From assembly GCA_021779195.1 (NCBI GenBank), contig JAJYBB010000006.1, positions 78,835-142,834 on the forward strand: a stretch of 64,000 nt of DNA. The letters are read 5' to 3'. Both the position numbers and the translations under genes were made by a program. The notes below the pieces were generated by a model. That model did no database searches and was not told the DNA's origin. It saw nothing but the letters and a program-made list of their open reading frames with translations. Positions 46,274-55,822 of this stretch are shown here, piece by piece (within the stretch, counting starts at the first letter, position 1; each line of letters opens with the position of its first letter). The stretch comes from Bacteroidota bacterium. GTDB lineage: Bacteria; Bacteroidota; Bacteroidia; Bacteroidales; Paludibacteraceae.

Positions 46274-47098
46274 TTAGTTTTTTGCCAATTCGTAAACCAT
46301 TCTTTTAACCCATTGAGCCCATTCTTCGTGAGTTTTCGACTTATCAAAAGTTTGCCATGGAATTGGTTCCCCTACACAAATCCTGAATTTTTTTCCAGTT
46401 TGTTTAAAAAGTTCATCCACTAAATACAACATTTCGATGTTAAGCTTGATTTTAAAGAACAGTCGCCATTTTGAAAGGTTATAAAAAAAATTTGAATTTC
46501 GTCCTTCAAAATAAATCGGCACCACATCACGTTGAAATTCAATCGCTTTAGAAATAAAGTTTTTTTTCCATCCCATATCCAAAATTTTCCCATGAACTTT
46601 ACGCGAACACATACCAGCCGGATAAGTCAATAGCTGAAAGTCCGATTCATAAAAAGTTCGCATCATATCGGCATATTCCTTATTCTGAGAGCCAATTTTA
46701 TTTACAGGGATAAACATATCTCGCAAAGGAGGAAGCCCCATCAAAATATCATTCACAATAAGCCTTACTTTATTATCGTAAGCTTTTCCCAGAAAATAGC
46801 CCGTTGCCACACCATCGAATCCACCCAGAGGATGATTTCCAGCAAAAATATACCGACCACTTTTTGGTGGCAAATTATCAAGACCGACAATATCAAGTGA
46901 AATCTTAAAATACTCCAGTGAAGATTCTATAAAATCCAAGTTTTTTCGGATACCGGTATGTACCAGCAATGAATTAATGTCATTTTCGTGCGCTATTTTT
47001 TTTAAATAATTCACAATAAAACGAGGTAATTTCACATTAGGTGCTTTATTTCTAAGCACTTGTTCTACATCTATTTTAAAAAGGGGATCATTGCTCAT
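46274..47098 (-). CDS. PlsC/hemolysin-type O-acyltransferase
   Basis: Lipid acyltransferase of 274 residues. The acyltransferase motif is NHPLGGFDG, His89 to Asp95, with five residues between His and Asp as in the hemolysin-like acyltransferase group, not the four of E. coli PlsC. Block two, FIPVNKIGSQN, and block three, LLTYPAGMCSR with the Pro-Ala-Gly turn, follow. The sequence resembles the acyltransferase used for ornithine- or glycine-type lipids in Bacteroidota (GlsA-like), though a plain phosphatidic-acid role is possible. It is followed by a GNAT gene 8 bp downstream. Confidence 0.8.
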   Translation of the reverse strand: MSNDPLFKIDVEQVLRNKAPNVKLPRFIVNYLKKIAHENDINSLLVHTGIRKNLDFIESSLEYFKISLDIVGLDNLPPKSGRYIFAGNHPLGGFDGVATGYFLGKAYDNKVRLIVNDILMGLPPLRDMFIPVNKIGSQNKEYADMMRTFYESDFQLLTYPAGMCSRKVHGKILDMGWKKNFISKAIEFQRDVVPIYFEGRNSNFFYNLSKWRLFFKIKLNIEMLYLVDELFKQTGKKFRICVGEPIPWQTFDKSKTHEEWAQWVKRMVYELAKN

Positions 47099-47454
47099 AC
47101 AATTTCCAATTTTCGAATGGCTACAAAATTAATAAAAATGATTGAAATGTACATTCAACAAAAAAAAATTGATTTTCAAGATTGATTTCATTCAACCTAA
47201 TATCAAGTTTATCAACTTCACCCACTTTTAACCCTTAAGTCATAAGATATAAACATAACTTATATATTATATTGTCATTCATTTATTTATATAATTATTG
47301 CAACAGAATAAAACTGTTTACAATCTGTTGATAACTCGTTAAAAACACACAATTGAACGGATGATAAATTGTTGATAAATTTTTTGTGGGGAAACGTGGG
47401 GAATTTAAAATAAAATCTATACTTTTACAGTTTAAAAATCAGATTCGAATAAGT
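47099..47454 (+). promoter_or_regulatory. Promoter region of the dcw cluster
   Basis: A 356-bp AT-rich gap between the divergent acyltransferase gene and mraZ. Two TGTTGATAA copies sit at 47326-47334 and 47370-47378. The MraZ-type operator is at 47386-47401. TACTTTTA at 47420-47427 is a near match to the TAnnTTTG -7 element, 28 bp before the mraZ ATG. No gene or RNA is seen here. Confidence 0.5.
47386..47401 (+). promoter_or_regulatory. Putative MraZ operator: two GTGGGG repeats
   Basis: GTGGGG at 47386-47391 and again at 47396-47401, separated by AAAC, so the repeat unit recurs every 10 bp, one helical turn. MraZ proteins are known to bind tandem TGGG-type repeats with this spacing ahead of their own gene. 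The repeats lie 54 bp before the mraZ ATG and just upstream of the likely -7 element, a good place for repression. Confidence 0.7.
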
Positions 47455-47919
47455 ATGTCAACATTTATTGGAAAATACGAAGGAAAAGCCGATATAAAAG
47501 GAAGAATATTCATCCCATCGGTATATCGTAAACTTTTACCTGAAGGCGAAAAAGAGCGAATCGTTATGCGAAAGGATGCCGAGAACGATTGTTTCATTTT
47601 ATATCCCGAATCCGTTTGGAACAAAAAAGTGGAAGATTTGAATTCAAAATTAGATGAATGGAATCCAACCGATGCACTTTTATTAATGCAATTTGTTTCG
47701 GATGCCGAATGGTTAGACATTGACTCACAAGGCAGGGTTTTGCTTTCACGTAAACATTTACAGATGATCGGAGTGGAAAATTCAGAAGTTTTATTTGTAG
47801 GCATGATGGACAAATTTGCCGTTTGGAGCAAAACAAGATATGGAAATGCAAAATTTTCAACGGTCGAATTTGCCAACTTGCTGAAAGAAAAAATGATGAA
47901 AAAAATAATGATAAATTGA
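47455..47919 (+). CDS. mraZ: Transcriptional regulator MraZ
   Basis: AbrB-like DNA-binding protein that represses the dcw operon by binding repeats before its own gene. From the ATG at 47455 it is 154 residues with two SpoVT/AbrB domains (about 5-50 and 80-125). FIGKYEGKADIKGRIFIPSVYRK and DSQGRVLLSRKHL are the two DxxGR motifs. The open frame extends upstream to a GTG at 47386, but that codon is inside the operator, so the later ATG is preferred. It is the first gene of the dcw cluster, 122 bp before rsmH. Confidence 0.94.
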   Translation: MSTFIGKYEGKADIKGRIFIPSVYRKLLPEGEKERIVMRKDAENDCFILYPESVWNKKVEDLNSKLDEWNPTDALLLMQFVSDAEWLDIDSQGRVLLSRKHLQMIGVENSEVLFVGMMDKFAVWSKTRYGNAKFSTVEFANLLKEKMMKKIMIN

Positions 47920-48041
47920 TATTTAATTACTTGAATTCAAATCACACAAATCAATTCAAAAAAATAGCTGATTTTTTATTGTAAATCGAACCCCTGTTTT
48001 CATCAGTCGGCTTTCTTTTAAAAATAATAAATTGTTTCATC

Positions 48042-48953
48042 ATGAGCAACTCCACCTATCACATACCTGCTTTACTCAACGAAACCATCAACGGTTTGAA
48101 TATCAAACCTGATGGAATTTATGTTGATGCCACATTTGGAGGTGGAGGTCATGCTCGAGAAATTTTATCACGTTTAAGCGACAAAGGAAAACTAATCGCG
48201 TTCGATCAAGATGATGACGCTCAAAAAAATATTTTTAACGACGATCGATTTATTTTTGTACGCAGTAATTTTAGATTTTTAAAAAATTTTTTACGCTACT
48301 ACGACATTTACAAAATAGACGGCATTTTAGCTGATTTGGGAGTCTCATCGCACCATTTCGACGAAGCTGAGCGAGGCTTTTCATTTCGATTTGATGGAAT
48401 TTTAGACATGAGAATGAACAAACAATCGCCACTTACAGCCGCTGTAATTCTCAATAATTATGCAGAAGAACAACTAGCCGATATTTTTTATTTGTACGGC
48501 GAATTACATCAAGCCAGACAAATTGCAAAAACGATTGTTAAAGCTCGCGACAGACAAACGTTTGAACGAATTTTCCCGTTTATCGATGTTCTAAAACCAT
48601 TTTTTGGCAGAGAAAAAGAAAAAAAAGATATGGCACGCGTATTTCAAGCATTGCGCATTGAAGTTAACAAAGAAATGGACGTATTAAAATCATTTTTAAA
48701 TCAGAGCATTGAATTACTTGAACCTGAAGGACGATTAGTAGTGCTCACCTACCATTCATTAGAAGATAGATTAGTTAAAAATTTCTTTCGCAGTGGAAAT
48801 TTTGAAGGGAAGATTGAAAAAGATTTTTTCGGAAACGTGCTGTCTCCCTTAAGGGCTGTGAACACAAAAGTGATTATTCCAACAAACGAAGAAATAGAAC
48901 GCAATCCCCGTTCACGAAGTGCTAAATTAAGAATTGCAGAACTTAAAATCTGA
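48042..48953 (+). CDS. rsmH: 16S rRNA (cytosine-1402-N4)-methyltransferase RsmH
   Basis: Methylates C1402 in the decoding centre of 16S rRNA. The 303-residue protein has the SAM-binding DATFGGGGHAREIL near residues 28-41, ADLGVSSHHFD with the catalytic region near 100, and the C-terminal TYHSLEDRLVKNFF. It also has the insert domain containing FRFDGILDMRM. The length is standard. It is the second gene of the dcw cluster, as in most bacteria, and ends 25 bp before ftsL. Confidence 0.96.
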   Translation: MSNSTYHIPALLNETINGLNIKPDGIYVDATFGGGGHAREILSRLSDKGKLIAFDQDDDAQKNIFNDDRFIFVRSNFRFLKNFLRYYDIYKIDGILADLGVSSHHFDEAERGFSFRFDGILDMRMNKQSPLTAAVILNNYAEEQLADIFYLYGELHQARQIAKTIVKARDRQTFERIFPFIDVLKPFFGREKEKKDMARVFQALRIEVNKEMDVLKSFLNQSIELLEPEGRLVVLTYHSLEDRLVKNFFRSGNFEGKIEKDFFGNVLSPLRAVNTKVIIPTNEEIERNPRSRSAKLRIAELKI

Positions 48954-48978
48954 TATTCAACAAATTAAAATTTAAAAA

Positions 48979-49365
48979 ATGTCTTGGTTTAATAAAATAT
49001 TAGAGTCGATACGCGGAAATGAAGATTTTAGTGATATCAAATCGAGTAAATTCAGAGAGATTCTGAATGGGGATATTTTGACCAAGAAATTTCTCACAAA
49101 ACAATATTTATTGCTCTTTCTGATTGCTGCATTGGCATTTTTTTATGTCGGGAATCGTTATTATTACGAAATTCAATTGGCTGAAGAAATTGAATTAAAG
49201 AAAACAATTCAAGACTTAAAATACGAATCATTGACTAATTCGGCAGAATTAATGCAACTTAGCAGGGAATCGAACGTTCTTAAAATGGTAAACGAAAAAA
49301 AACTTCAGTTGAAAGAGTCTGAAATGCCTCCAATCGTAATAACCGATTCATTATCAAATAAGTAA
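48979..49365 (+). CDS. ftsL: FtsL-like cell division protein
   Basis: Small bitopic division protein of 128 residues. It has a cytoplasmic N-terminus of about 45 residues, one membrane helix (YLLLFLIAALAFFYVG, about 46-62) and a short periplasmic coiled coil (about 65-110). Sequence identity to E. coli FtsL is not expected; the call rests on topology and on position between rsmH and ftsI. It should link FtsQ and FtsW/FtsI in the divisome. Its stop codon overlaps the ftsI start by one base (TAATG), so translation of the two is probably coupled. Confidence 0.82.
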   Translation: MSWFNKILESIRGNEDFSDIKSSKFREILNGDILTKKFLTKQYLLLFLIAALAFFYVGNRYYYEIQLAEEIELKKTIQDLKYESLTNSAELMQLSRESNVLKMVNEKKLQLKESEMPPIVITDSLSNK

Positions 49366-51500
49366 TGGCTGAAAAACGTAAAAATATAGTACTAAGGTTT
49401 GGAATTGTATATGTAATAATGTGCTTTTCCTTTCTGCTTGTGATATATAAAATCGCGATCATCCAGTTTGTTGAAAAAGACAAATGGCTAGCCTTGGCAG
49501 CTCAAAGCCGTAAAACAAATATAATTGTCAGACCCATCCGCGGAAACATATACGATTGCAATGGAAAATTGATGGCAAGCTCTATCCCTACATTCTACAT
49601 TTATTTAGATTTGAGGGTACCTGCTTTACACGAAAATAATGGCAAACTATTCAAAGAAAATATTGATTCTATTTCAATGTATCTTTCTTCATTTTTAAGA
49701 GATAAAACAGCATATGAGTATAAAACCTTAATTACCAGTGCATATAATAGAAAGTCAGGTGAATTCCTATTATACCCTGAACGCATCTCGTATTCTCAAT
49801 TAAAACAACTGAAAACATTTCCACTATTCAGGTTAGGGCGAAATAAAAGCGGTTTAATTACAAAAGAATTATTTAAAAGGGTAAAACCGTTTGGTTCATT
49901 GGCATCACGAACAATTGGAGATATTTATGCCGATGAGGCAATGGGTGGAAAAAACGGATTAGAATTAAGCTTCAACAACGATTTAAAAGGGATTCCTGGA
50001 TTAGCCACACGCGAAAAGGTGGCAAATACATACATGGAAACCGTTCAGGTTGAACCTACGGATGGCATGGATATTACTACCACAATTGATGTGGATTTGC
50101 AAGATATTGCTGAAAAAGCGCTACTCGATGGGTTGAAAAAGTTTTCAGCCGCCGAAGGTTGTGCCATCCTGATGGAAGTGAGAACCGGAGAAATTAAAGC
50201 CATCGTGAATTTACAACGAAATGCCGACAGTACTTACTCTGAGAACAGGAATGGTGCAGTTTCAGATATGACTGAACCTGGTTCGACATTTAAAGTAGCC
50301 TCTCTTATGGCTGCTATTGATGAAGGAAAAACACATATTACCGACACGATTGACACTAAAAATGGACATTACCCGTATGCGAATCGAATCATGACCGATC
50401 ACAATGCTAATCATGGTGGTTTTCATATAATTACGGTTGCTCAAGCAATTTATGGTTCGTCAAATATCGGAATCTCAAGGGCAATAGTGAAAGCATTCGG
50501 AAACGATCCTGCTGCATTTGTCAATAAATTATACAAAATGAAACTAAACGAACCTTTAAATCTTGAAATTCCAGGCACAGCAAAACCTTATATCCGCTCT
50601 CCGAATGACAAATCACATTATTGGTCTTACACCACACTCCCCTGGATGGCAGTAGGTTATGAAACTCAAATTCCACCCATTTATACATTAAATTTTTACA
50701 ACGCCATAGCCAACAACGGGAAAATGATTCGCCCTATTTTTGTAAAATCAATTAGTAGAAATGGTCAGATCATTAAAGAATTTAAAACCGATGTGATTAA
50801 TAATTCCATTTGTAAACCTTCAACTTTAAAAGATATTCGTTTTTGTCTGTTGGGTGTTTTAGAAGACAAAATTGGCACAGGGAAAGCCGTCCGATCCAAC
50901 TATGTGAGAATTGCAGGTAAATCGGGTACTGCTCAGATTTCACAGGGAAAAGAAGGGTATAAAGTTGGAGGTGTAAAACATCAAGTATCATTTTGCGGAT
51001 ATTTTCCGTACGAAAATCCGCTCTATAGTTGCATTGTTGTAATGCGACAACCCGGAATCGGTTATGCATCGGGTGGAACAATGAGTGGTTCGGTTTTTAA
51101 AAACATTGCCGAACATGCCATGGCATTACGCTCAAATCGTCAACCAAATACGTTTGAACCTGACAGCACCTCAAACAATCCGATCGAACCTTTTGTTAAA
51201 TCTGGTTATAATCAGGCACTTAATACGGTTTTATCTGATTTGCATTTACCATCAACAGACATTTCATCCAATTGGGTCAAATCATTTGTTGAAAATAAAA
51301 AAATAAAACTTCAACCAATGACAATTACAAATCAAACTATTCCAGATTTAAAAGGAATGGGAGCAAAAGACGCAGTATATTTAATTGAGACATTAGGATT
51401 GAAAGTTCAGTTACAAGGCAGGGGAAAAGTCATTTCACAAAATCTTTTGCCAGGTAGTTTAGCCCGAAAAGGAAGTATAATCATGTTACAACTTGAATAA
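49365..51500 (+). CDS. ftsI: Division-specific transpeptidase FtsI (PBP3) with PASTA domain
   Basis: Septal peptidoglycan transpeptidase of 711 residues. It has one N-terminal membrane helix (about 12-30), a pedestal domain starting RPIRGNIYDCNGKLMASSIPTF and a C-terminal penicillin-binding domain. Active-site motifs are Ser307-Thr-Phe-Lys310 (SxxK), Ser365-Ser-Asn367 (SxN) and KSGT at 519-522. One PASTA domain closes the chain (about 652-711, IPDLKGMGAKDAVYLIETLG). It is translated from an ATG overlapping the ftsL stop and works with FtsW encoded downstream. Confidence 0.95.
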   Translation: MAEKRKNIVLRFGIVYVIMCFSFLLVIYKIAIIQFVEKDKWLALAAQSRKTNIIVRPIRGNIYDCNGKLMASSIPTFYIYLDLRVPALHENNGKLFKENIDSISMYLSSFLRDKTAYEYKTLITSAYNRKSGEFLLYPERISYSQLKQLKTFPLFRLGRNKSGLITKELFKRVKPFGSLASRTIGDIYADEAMGGKNGLELSFNNDLKGIPGLATREKVANTYMETVQVEPTDGMDITTTIDVDLQDIAEKALLDGLKKFSAAEGCAILMEVRTGEIKAIVNLQRNADSTYSENRNGAVSDMTEPGSTFKVASLMAAIDEGKTHITDTIDTKNGHYPYANRIMTDHNANHGGFHIITVAQAIYGSSNIGISRAIVKAFGNDPAAFVNKLYKMKLNEPLNLEIPGTAKPYIRSPNDKSHYWSYTTLPWMAVGYETQIPPIYTLNFYNAIANNGKMIRPIFVKSISRNGQIIKEFKTDVINNSICKPSTLKDIRFCLLGVLEDKIGTGKAVRSNYVRIAGKSGTAQISQGKEGYKVGGVKHQVSFCGYFPYENPLYSCIVVMRQPGIGYASGGTMSGSVFKNIAEHAMALRSNRQPNTFEPDSTSNNPIEPFVKSGYNQALNTVLSDLHLPSTDISSNWVKSFVENKKIKLQPMTITNQTIPDLKGMGAKDAVYLIETLGLKVQLQGRGKVISQNLLPGSLARKGSIIMLQLE

Positions 51501-51603
51501 AGAAAGATACTTTACGTTTTTATTAATAAATGTATTTCATTAATAATCGATCATAATACAAAAAAGATTTCGGTTTGTAAAAGCCAATTTAAAAATAAAG
51601 AAC

Positions 51604-53052
51604 ATGCAATTAACCGACGTTTTACAAAATGTAATTTTGCTGCAGACCTTTGGAAATTTAGAAATTGAAATAACAAACATTCAATTTGATTCACGTAAAG
51701 TTGATTCAGGCAGTGTATTTGTAGCCACTCAAGGCACATCTTCAGACGGTCATCAATTTATCGAAACGGCATTAGAAAAAGGTGCCGTTGCCATAGTTTG
51801 TGAAAAAATACCCTTGTCCATCAAACCTGAAATTTGTTACATTCAAGTTTCCGACAGTGCCGATGCATTGGGTCAAATGGCTTCTGCATGGTATGATTTT
51901 CCATCATCGAAATTGACACTTGTAGGCGTAACCGGCACAAATGGGAAAACCACCATAGCCACCCTACTCTATCATCTTTTCAAGAAATTGGGACACAAAT
52001 CAGGATTGCTTTCAACGGTGTGCAATTACATCGACGATCGGGTAATTGAAGCCACCCACACTACTCCCGATGCACTGAATTTAAACGAATTATTGTCCGA
52101 AATGGTAAAAGCCGGATGTAAATACGCTTTCATGGAAGTCAGTTCGCATTCAATTGACCAACGACGAATTGCCGGATTGGAATTCGATGGCGGAATTTTC
52201 ACCAATATTACCCGCGATCACATTGATTATCATTTGACTTTTGAGAATTATTTGAAAGTAAAAAAAAGATTTTTCGACGATTTACCCGAAAATGCATTTG
52301 CATTGACCAATATAGATGATAAAAACGGACAGGTAATGCTCCAAAATACGAAAGCAAAAAAATTCAGTTATTCATTGCGGGCTATTGCCGATTTCAAAAC
52401 TAAAATCTTAGAACAAGGATTTGATGGCATGTTACTTGAAATAAATAACATAGAAGTAAATGTGTCTTTCATTGGACGTTTCAATGCCAGCAATCTGTCA
52501 GCCGTTTACGGCACAGCCGTATTACTCGGTCAGGACAATATGGAAGTATTGCGCATTATCAGCTCACTTCATTCTGTATCTGGACGTTTTGAAACATTAC
52601 GGTCACCATCGGGATATACTGCAATTGTAGATTATGCGCATACCCCTGATGCTTTAAATAATGTAATTGGAACAATTAACCAAATATTGCAAGGCAATGG
52701 GCGATTAATAACTGTAGTGGGATGTGGCGGTAATCGCGACAAAGGGAAACGCCCAATGATGGCACGCGAAGCCGTAGATGGCAGTTGGAAGGCTATTCTA
52801 ACTTCTGATAATCCTCGATTTGAAGAACCTCAAGATATAATTAACGATATGTTGACAGGATTAGATTTGATTCAAAAGACAAAAAGTTTGACAATTGTCG
52901 ACAGGCGCGAAGCAATAAAGACCGCTTGTGCATTGGCTCAACCGGGTGACATCGTGCTCGTGGCAGGAAAAGGACATGAAGATTATCAAATTATTCAAGG
53001 AATAAAACACCATTTCGACGATCGAGAAGAAGTACAGAAATGCTTTACATAA
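51604..53052 (+). CDS. murE: UDP-MurNAc-L-Ala-D-Glu:meso-diaminopimelate ligase
   Basis: Adds the third stem-peptide residue to the peptidoglycan precursor. The 482-residue chain has the ATP loop GTNGKTT at residues 111-117, [14 protein letters not shown] in the substrate region, and DNPR at 402-405. DNPR is the motif that selects meso-diaminopimelate over lysine, so the wall is of the A1-gamma type, in agreement with mpl in this window. It follows ftsI by 103 bp and precedes mraY; murF, which sits between them in E. coli, is absent. Confidence 0.95.
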   Translation: MQLTDVLQNVILLQTFGNLEIEITNIQFDSRKVDSGSVFVATQGTSSDGHQFIETALEKGAVAIVCEKIPLSIKPEICYIQVSDSADALGQMASAWYDFPSSKLTLVGVTGTNGKTTIATLLYHLFKKLGHKSGLLSTVCNYIDDRVIEATHTTPDALNLNELLSEMVKAGCKYAFMEVSSHSIDQRRIAGLEFDGGIFTNITRDHIDYHLTFENYLKVKKRFFDDLPENAFALTNIDDKNGQVMLQNTKAKKFSYSLRAIADFKTKILEQGFDGMLLEINNIEVNVSFIGRFNASNLSAVYGTAVLLGQDNMEVLRIISSLHSVSGRFETLRSPSGYTAIVDYAHTPDALNNVIGTINQILQGNGRLITVVGCGGNRDKGKRPMMAREAVDGSWKAILTSDNPRFEEPQDIINDMLTGLDLIQKTKSLTIVDRREAIKTACALAQPGDIVLVAGKGHEDYQIIQGIKHHFDDREEVQKCFT

Positions 53053-53151
53053 ACTCGATCTAATTAATTGATAATTAGTATTAAATAAATGTATTAACCA
53101 AAATCTCTTGAGCATATTTCTAAAAGCTTAAAGAGAATTATTCTGAACAAA

Positions 53152-54417
53152 ATGTTATACCATTTATTCCAATTTTTAGACCGGCATTTTGATATTCCAG
53201 GAGGCGGATTATTCAATTATATTTCGTTTCGTACCGGATTGGCGTTCATTCTAGCATTGCTGCTTTCCACACTTTTTGGACGCCAGATTATTGATTATCT
53301 GCAGAAAAAACAAATTGGTGAGACAATTCGTGATCTTGGACTGGAAGGACAAATGAGCAAAAAGGGAACTCCAACAATGGGCGGAATTATCATTATCATT
53401 TCCATTTTGATACCCACTTTACTGCTTACCAATTTGACTAATATTTATGTCCTTTTGATGATTATTACCACAGTGTGGCTTGGAATGATCGGGTTCTTAG
53501 ATGACTACATTAAAGTTTTTCGAAAAAACAAAGAAGGTCTGAGTGGTCGATTCAAAATTGTCGGACAAATCGGATTAGGATTCATTGTTGGATTAACCAT
53601 GTATTTAAGTCCTGCAGTTCTGATACGCGAAAATATTGAAATAAAAGGTGAAACGCAACGCGTTGAAAACGTTCTTTATTCGAAAAACGAAATAAAATCT
53701 ACCAAAACAACAATTCCTTTCGTAAAAAACAACAATTTAAATTATGCCGATGCATTTAAATGGGCAGGTAGAAATGCTCAAAAATATGGTTGGATTTTAT
53801 TCGTTGTTGTGGCAATTTTTATTGTAACGGCCGTATCAAATGGAGCAAACCTGACCGATGGATTAGATGGCTTAGCTACCGGATCTTCAGCTATTATGGG
53901 TATAATTTTAGGTATTTTGGCCTATGTGTCCGGTAATGTGAATTATGCAGGTTATCTGAATATCATGTATTTACCAGGCACCGGTGAATTATTAATTTTT
54001 GCAGGTGCATTTATCGGAGCAACTATCGGTTTTTTGTGGTACAATTCTTTTCCCGCTCAAGTATTTATGGGAGACACCGGAAGTTTAACATTAGGTGGCA
54101 TTATCGCCGTTTTTGCCTTAATTATCAGAAAAGAATTATTAATTCCGATCCTGTGTGGCGTATTTTTCATCGAAAGTTTATCGGTGATGATACAAGTGAG
54201 TTATTTTAAATTCACAAAAAAAAGACATGGTGAAGGCAAACGCATTTTCAAAATGACACCGTTGCATCATCACTTTCAAAAACCCGGTAACGCAGGCATT
54301 CAAGCAATTTTTCAGCATCCATTGCAAGCCATGCCCGAATCTAAAATTGTAGTGCGTTTCTGGATCATAGGAATAATATTGGCCGCAATCACAATTATAA
54401 CTTTGAAAATCAGATAA
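53152..54417 (+). CDS. mraY: Phospho-MurNAc-pentapeptide translocase MraY
   Basis: Integral membrane enzyme that makes lipid I from UDP-MurNAc-pentapeptide and undecaprenyl phosphate. It is 421 residues, about 60 longer than E. coli MraY, owing to an inserted cytoplasmic-side segment at about 165-210 (IRENIEIKG to YADAFKWAG) that is usual in Bacteroidota. Catalytic motifs are [10 protein letters not shown] near 123-132, [10 protein letters not shown] near 234-243 and the HHHFQ signature near 378-382. It has ten predicted helices. It lies 99 bp after murE and 66 bp before murD. Confidence 0.95.
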   Translation: MLYHLFQFLDRHFDIPGGGLFNYISFRTGLAFILALLLSTLFGRQIIDYLQKKQIGETIRDLGLEGQMSKKGTPTMGGIIIIISILIPTLLLTNLTNIYVLLMIITTVWLGMIGFLDDYIKVFRKNKEGLSGRFKIVGQIGLGFIVGLTMYLSPAVLIRENIEIKGETQRVENVLYSKNEIKSTKTTIPFVKNNNLNYADAFKWAGRNAQKYGWILFVVVAIFIVTAVSNGANLTDGLDGLATGSSAIMGIILGILAYVSGNVNYAGYLNIMYLPGTGELLIFAGAFIGATIGFLWYNSFPAQVFMGDTGSLTLGGIIAVFALIIRKELLIPILCGVFFIESLSVMIQVSYFKFTKKRHGEGKRIFKMTPLHHHFQKPGNAGIQAIFQHPLQAMPESKIVVRFWIIGIILAAITIITLKIR

Positions 54418-54483
54418 AAATATAAACGGATTTCTACTTATATATCAAAATTTTTGGCTCTTGGCTTCTAATAAAATAATGAA

Positions 54484-55818
54484 ATGAAGAAAATAGTAAT
54501 ACTTGGCGGTGGTGAAAGCGGTGTAGGTGCTGCAATTTTAGCTAAAAAAAAAGGCTTTGAAGTTTTTCTGTCCGATTTATCTGAAATCAAACCGCAGTAC
54601 CAACAGCTGTTACTCGAAAATGGAATTTCATGGGAAGAGAAAAAACATACTGAAATGATGATTTTAGATGCAGATGAAGTAATCAAAAGTCCTGGCATTC
54701 CTGAAAAAGCACCTATCATCAAGAAATTACACGAACAGACTACACCGGTAATTTCGGAAATAGAATTTGCTGGACGTTACACCGGCTCAAAAATGATTTG
54801 TATTACAGGAAGTAATGGTAAAACTACGACTACCATGCTCATTTATCACATACTAAAAAACGCCGGTTTGAATGTAGGTTTAGCTGGCAACGTGGGACAA
54901 AGCTTAGCCTTACAGGTTGCAAACGATCCACATGATTATTATGTAGTTGAACTCAGCAGCTTTCAACTCGATGGAATGTTTCAGTTTAAAGCCGATATAG
55001 CAATATTATTAAATATCACCCCAGATCACTTAGATCGGTACGAGTATAAATTTCAAAACTATATCGATTCTAAATTCAGAATTACTCAAAATCAGACTGA
55101 AAATGAAACATTTATTTTTTGGGAAAACGATCCGGTTATCAAAACAGAGTTAGCAAAACGCAATATTCAATCGTCAATGTATCCTTTCGCATTGGAAAGA
55201 ACTGAAAAAACAAAAGCATTTATAAAAAATAATGAATTGATTATCAAAACCTTAAATACATTCTTTACCATGCCTACAACAGATTTAGCCTTGCAAGGTA
55301 TTCACAACACCTATAACTCTATGGCAGCTGGATTGGCAGCCACTGTCGTAAATGTAAAAAAAGAAAACATTCGGGAATCATTGCAGGATTTTCAGGGCGT
55401 AGAACATAGATTGGAATATGTGGCAACCGTTCGAAATGTCAGATTTATTAACGATTCAAAAGCTACCAATGTCAACTCATGCTGGTATGCACTTCAAAGC
55501 ATATCAACTCCTATTGTATTAATTTTAGGGGGTACCGATAAAGGTAACGATTACTCCGAAATTGAAGAATTAGTCAATAAGAAAGTAAAAGGATTGATTT
55601 TCATGGGATTAAATAACACTCCTTTGCATAATTATTTTGATGGTAAGATAAATAATATTTTTGACGTTCAATCAATGCAAGATGCAGTGAATGAGGCATA
55701 TAAATTATCATCTGATGGTGATACGGTATTATTATCGCCCTGCTGTGCCAGTTTTGACTTATTTCAAAATTACGAAGATCGCGGCAGACAATTTAAAAAC
55801 TGCGTAAGAAAATTATAA
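54484..55818 (+). CDS. murD: UDP-MurNAc-L-Ala:D-Glu ligase MurD
   Basis: Adds D-glutamate to UDP-MurNAc-L-alanine in the cytoplasm. Over 444 residues the N-terminal domain begins KIVILGGGESGVGAAILA, the ATP loop GSNGKTT is at 109-115, ELSSFQLDG near 155-165 is the carbamylated-lysine/substrate region, and the C-terminal domain has INDSKATN and the GGTDKGNDY motif. It lies immediately before ftsW, whose ATG is 4 bp past this stop. Confidence 0.95.
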   Translation: MKKIVILGGGESGVGAAILAKKKGFEVFLSDLSEIKPQYQQLLLENGISWEEKKHTEMMILDADEVIKSPGIPEKAPIIKKLHEQTTPVISEIEFAGRYTGSKMICITGSNGKTTTTMLIYHILKNAGLNVGLAGNVGQSLALQVANDPHDYYVVELSSFQLDGMFQFKADIAILLNITPDHLDRYEYKFQNYIDSKFRITQNQTENETFIFWENDPVIKTELAKRNIQSSMYPFALERTEKTKAFIKNNELIIKTLNTFFTMPTTDLALQGIHNTYNSMAAGLAATVVNVKKENIRESLQDFQGVEHRLEYVATVRNVRFINDSKATNVNSCWYALQSISTPIVLILGGTDKGNDYSEIEELVNKKVKGLIFMGLNNTPLHNYFDGKINNIFDVQSMQDAVNEAYKLSSDGDTVLLSPCCASFDLFQNYEDRGRQFKNCVRKL

Positions 55819-55822
55819 GTTC

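Noticed and set aside
47439..47876. Open frame of 145 codons on the minus strand across mraZ
   Set aside because: It mirrors mraZ, which has clear family motifs, and its translation matches nothing I recognise.
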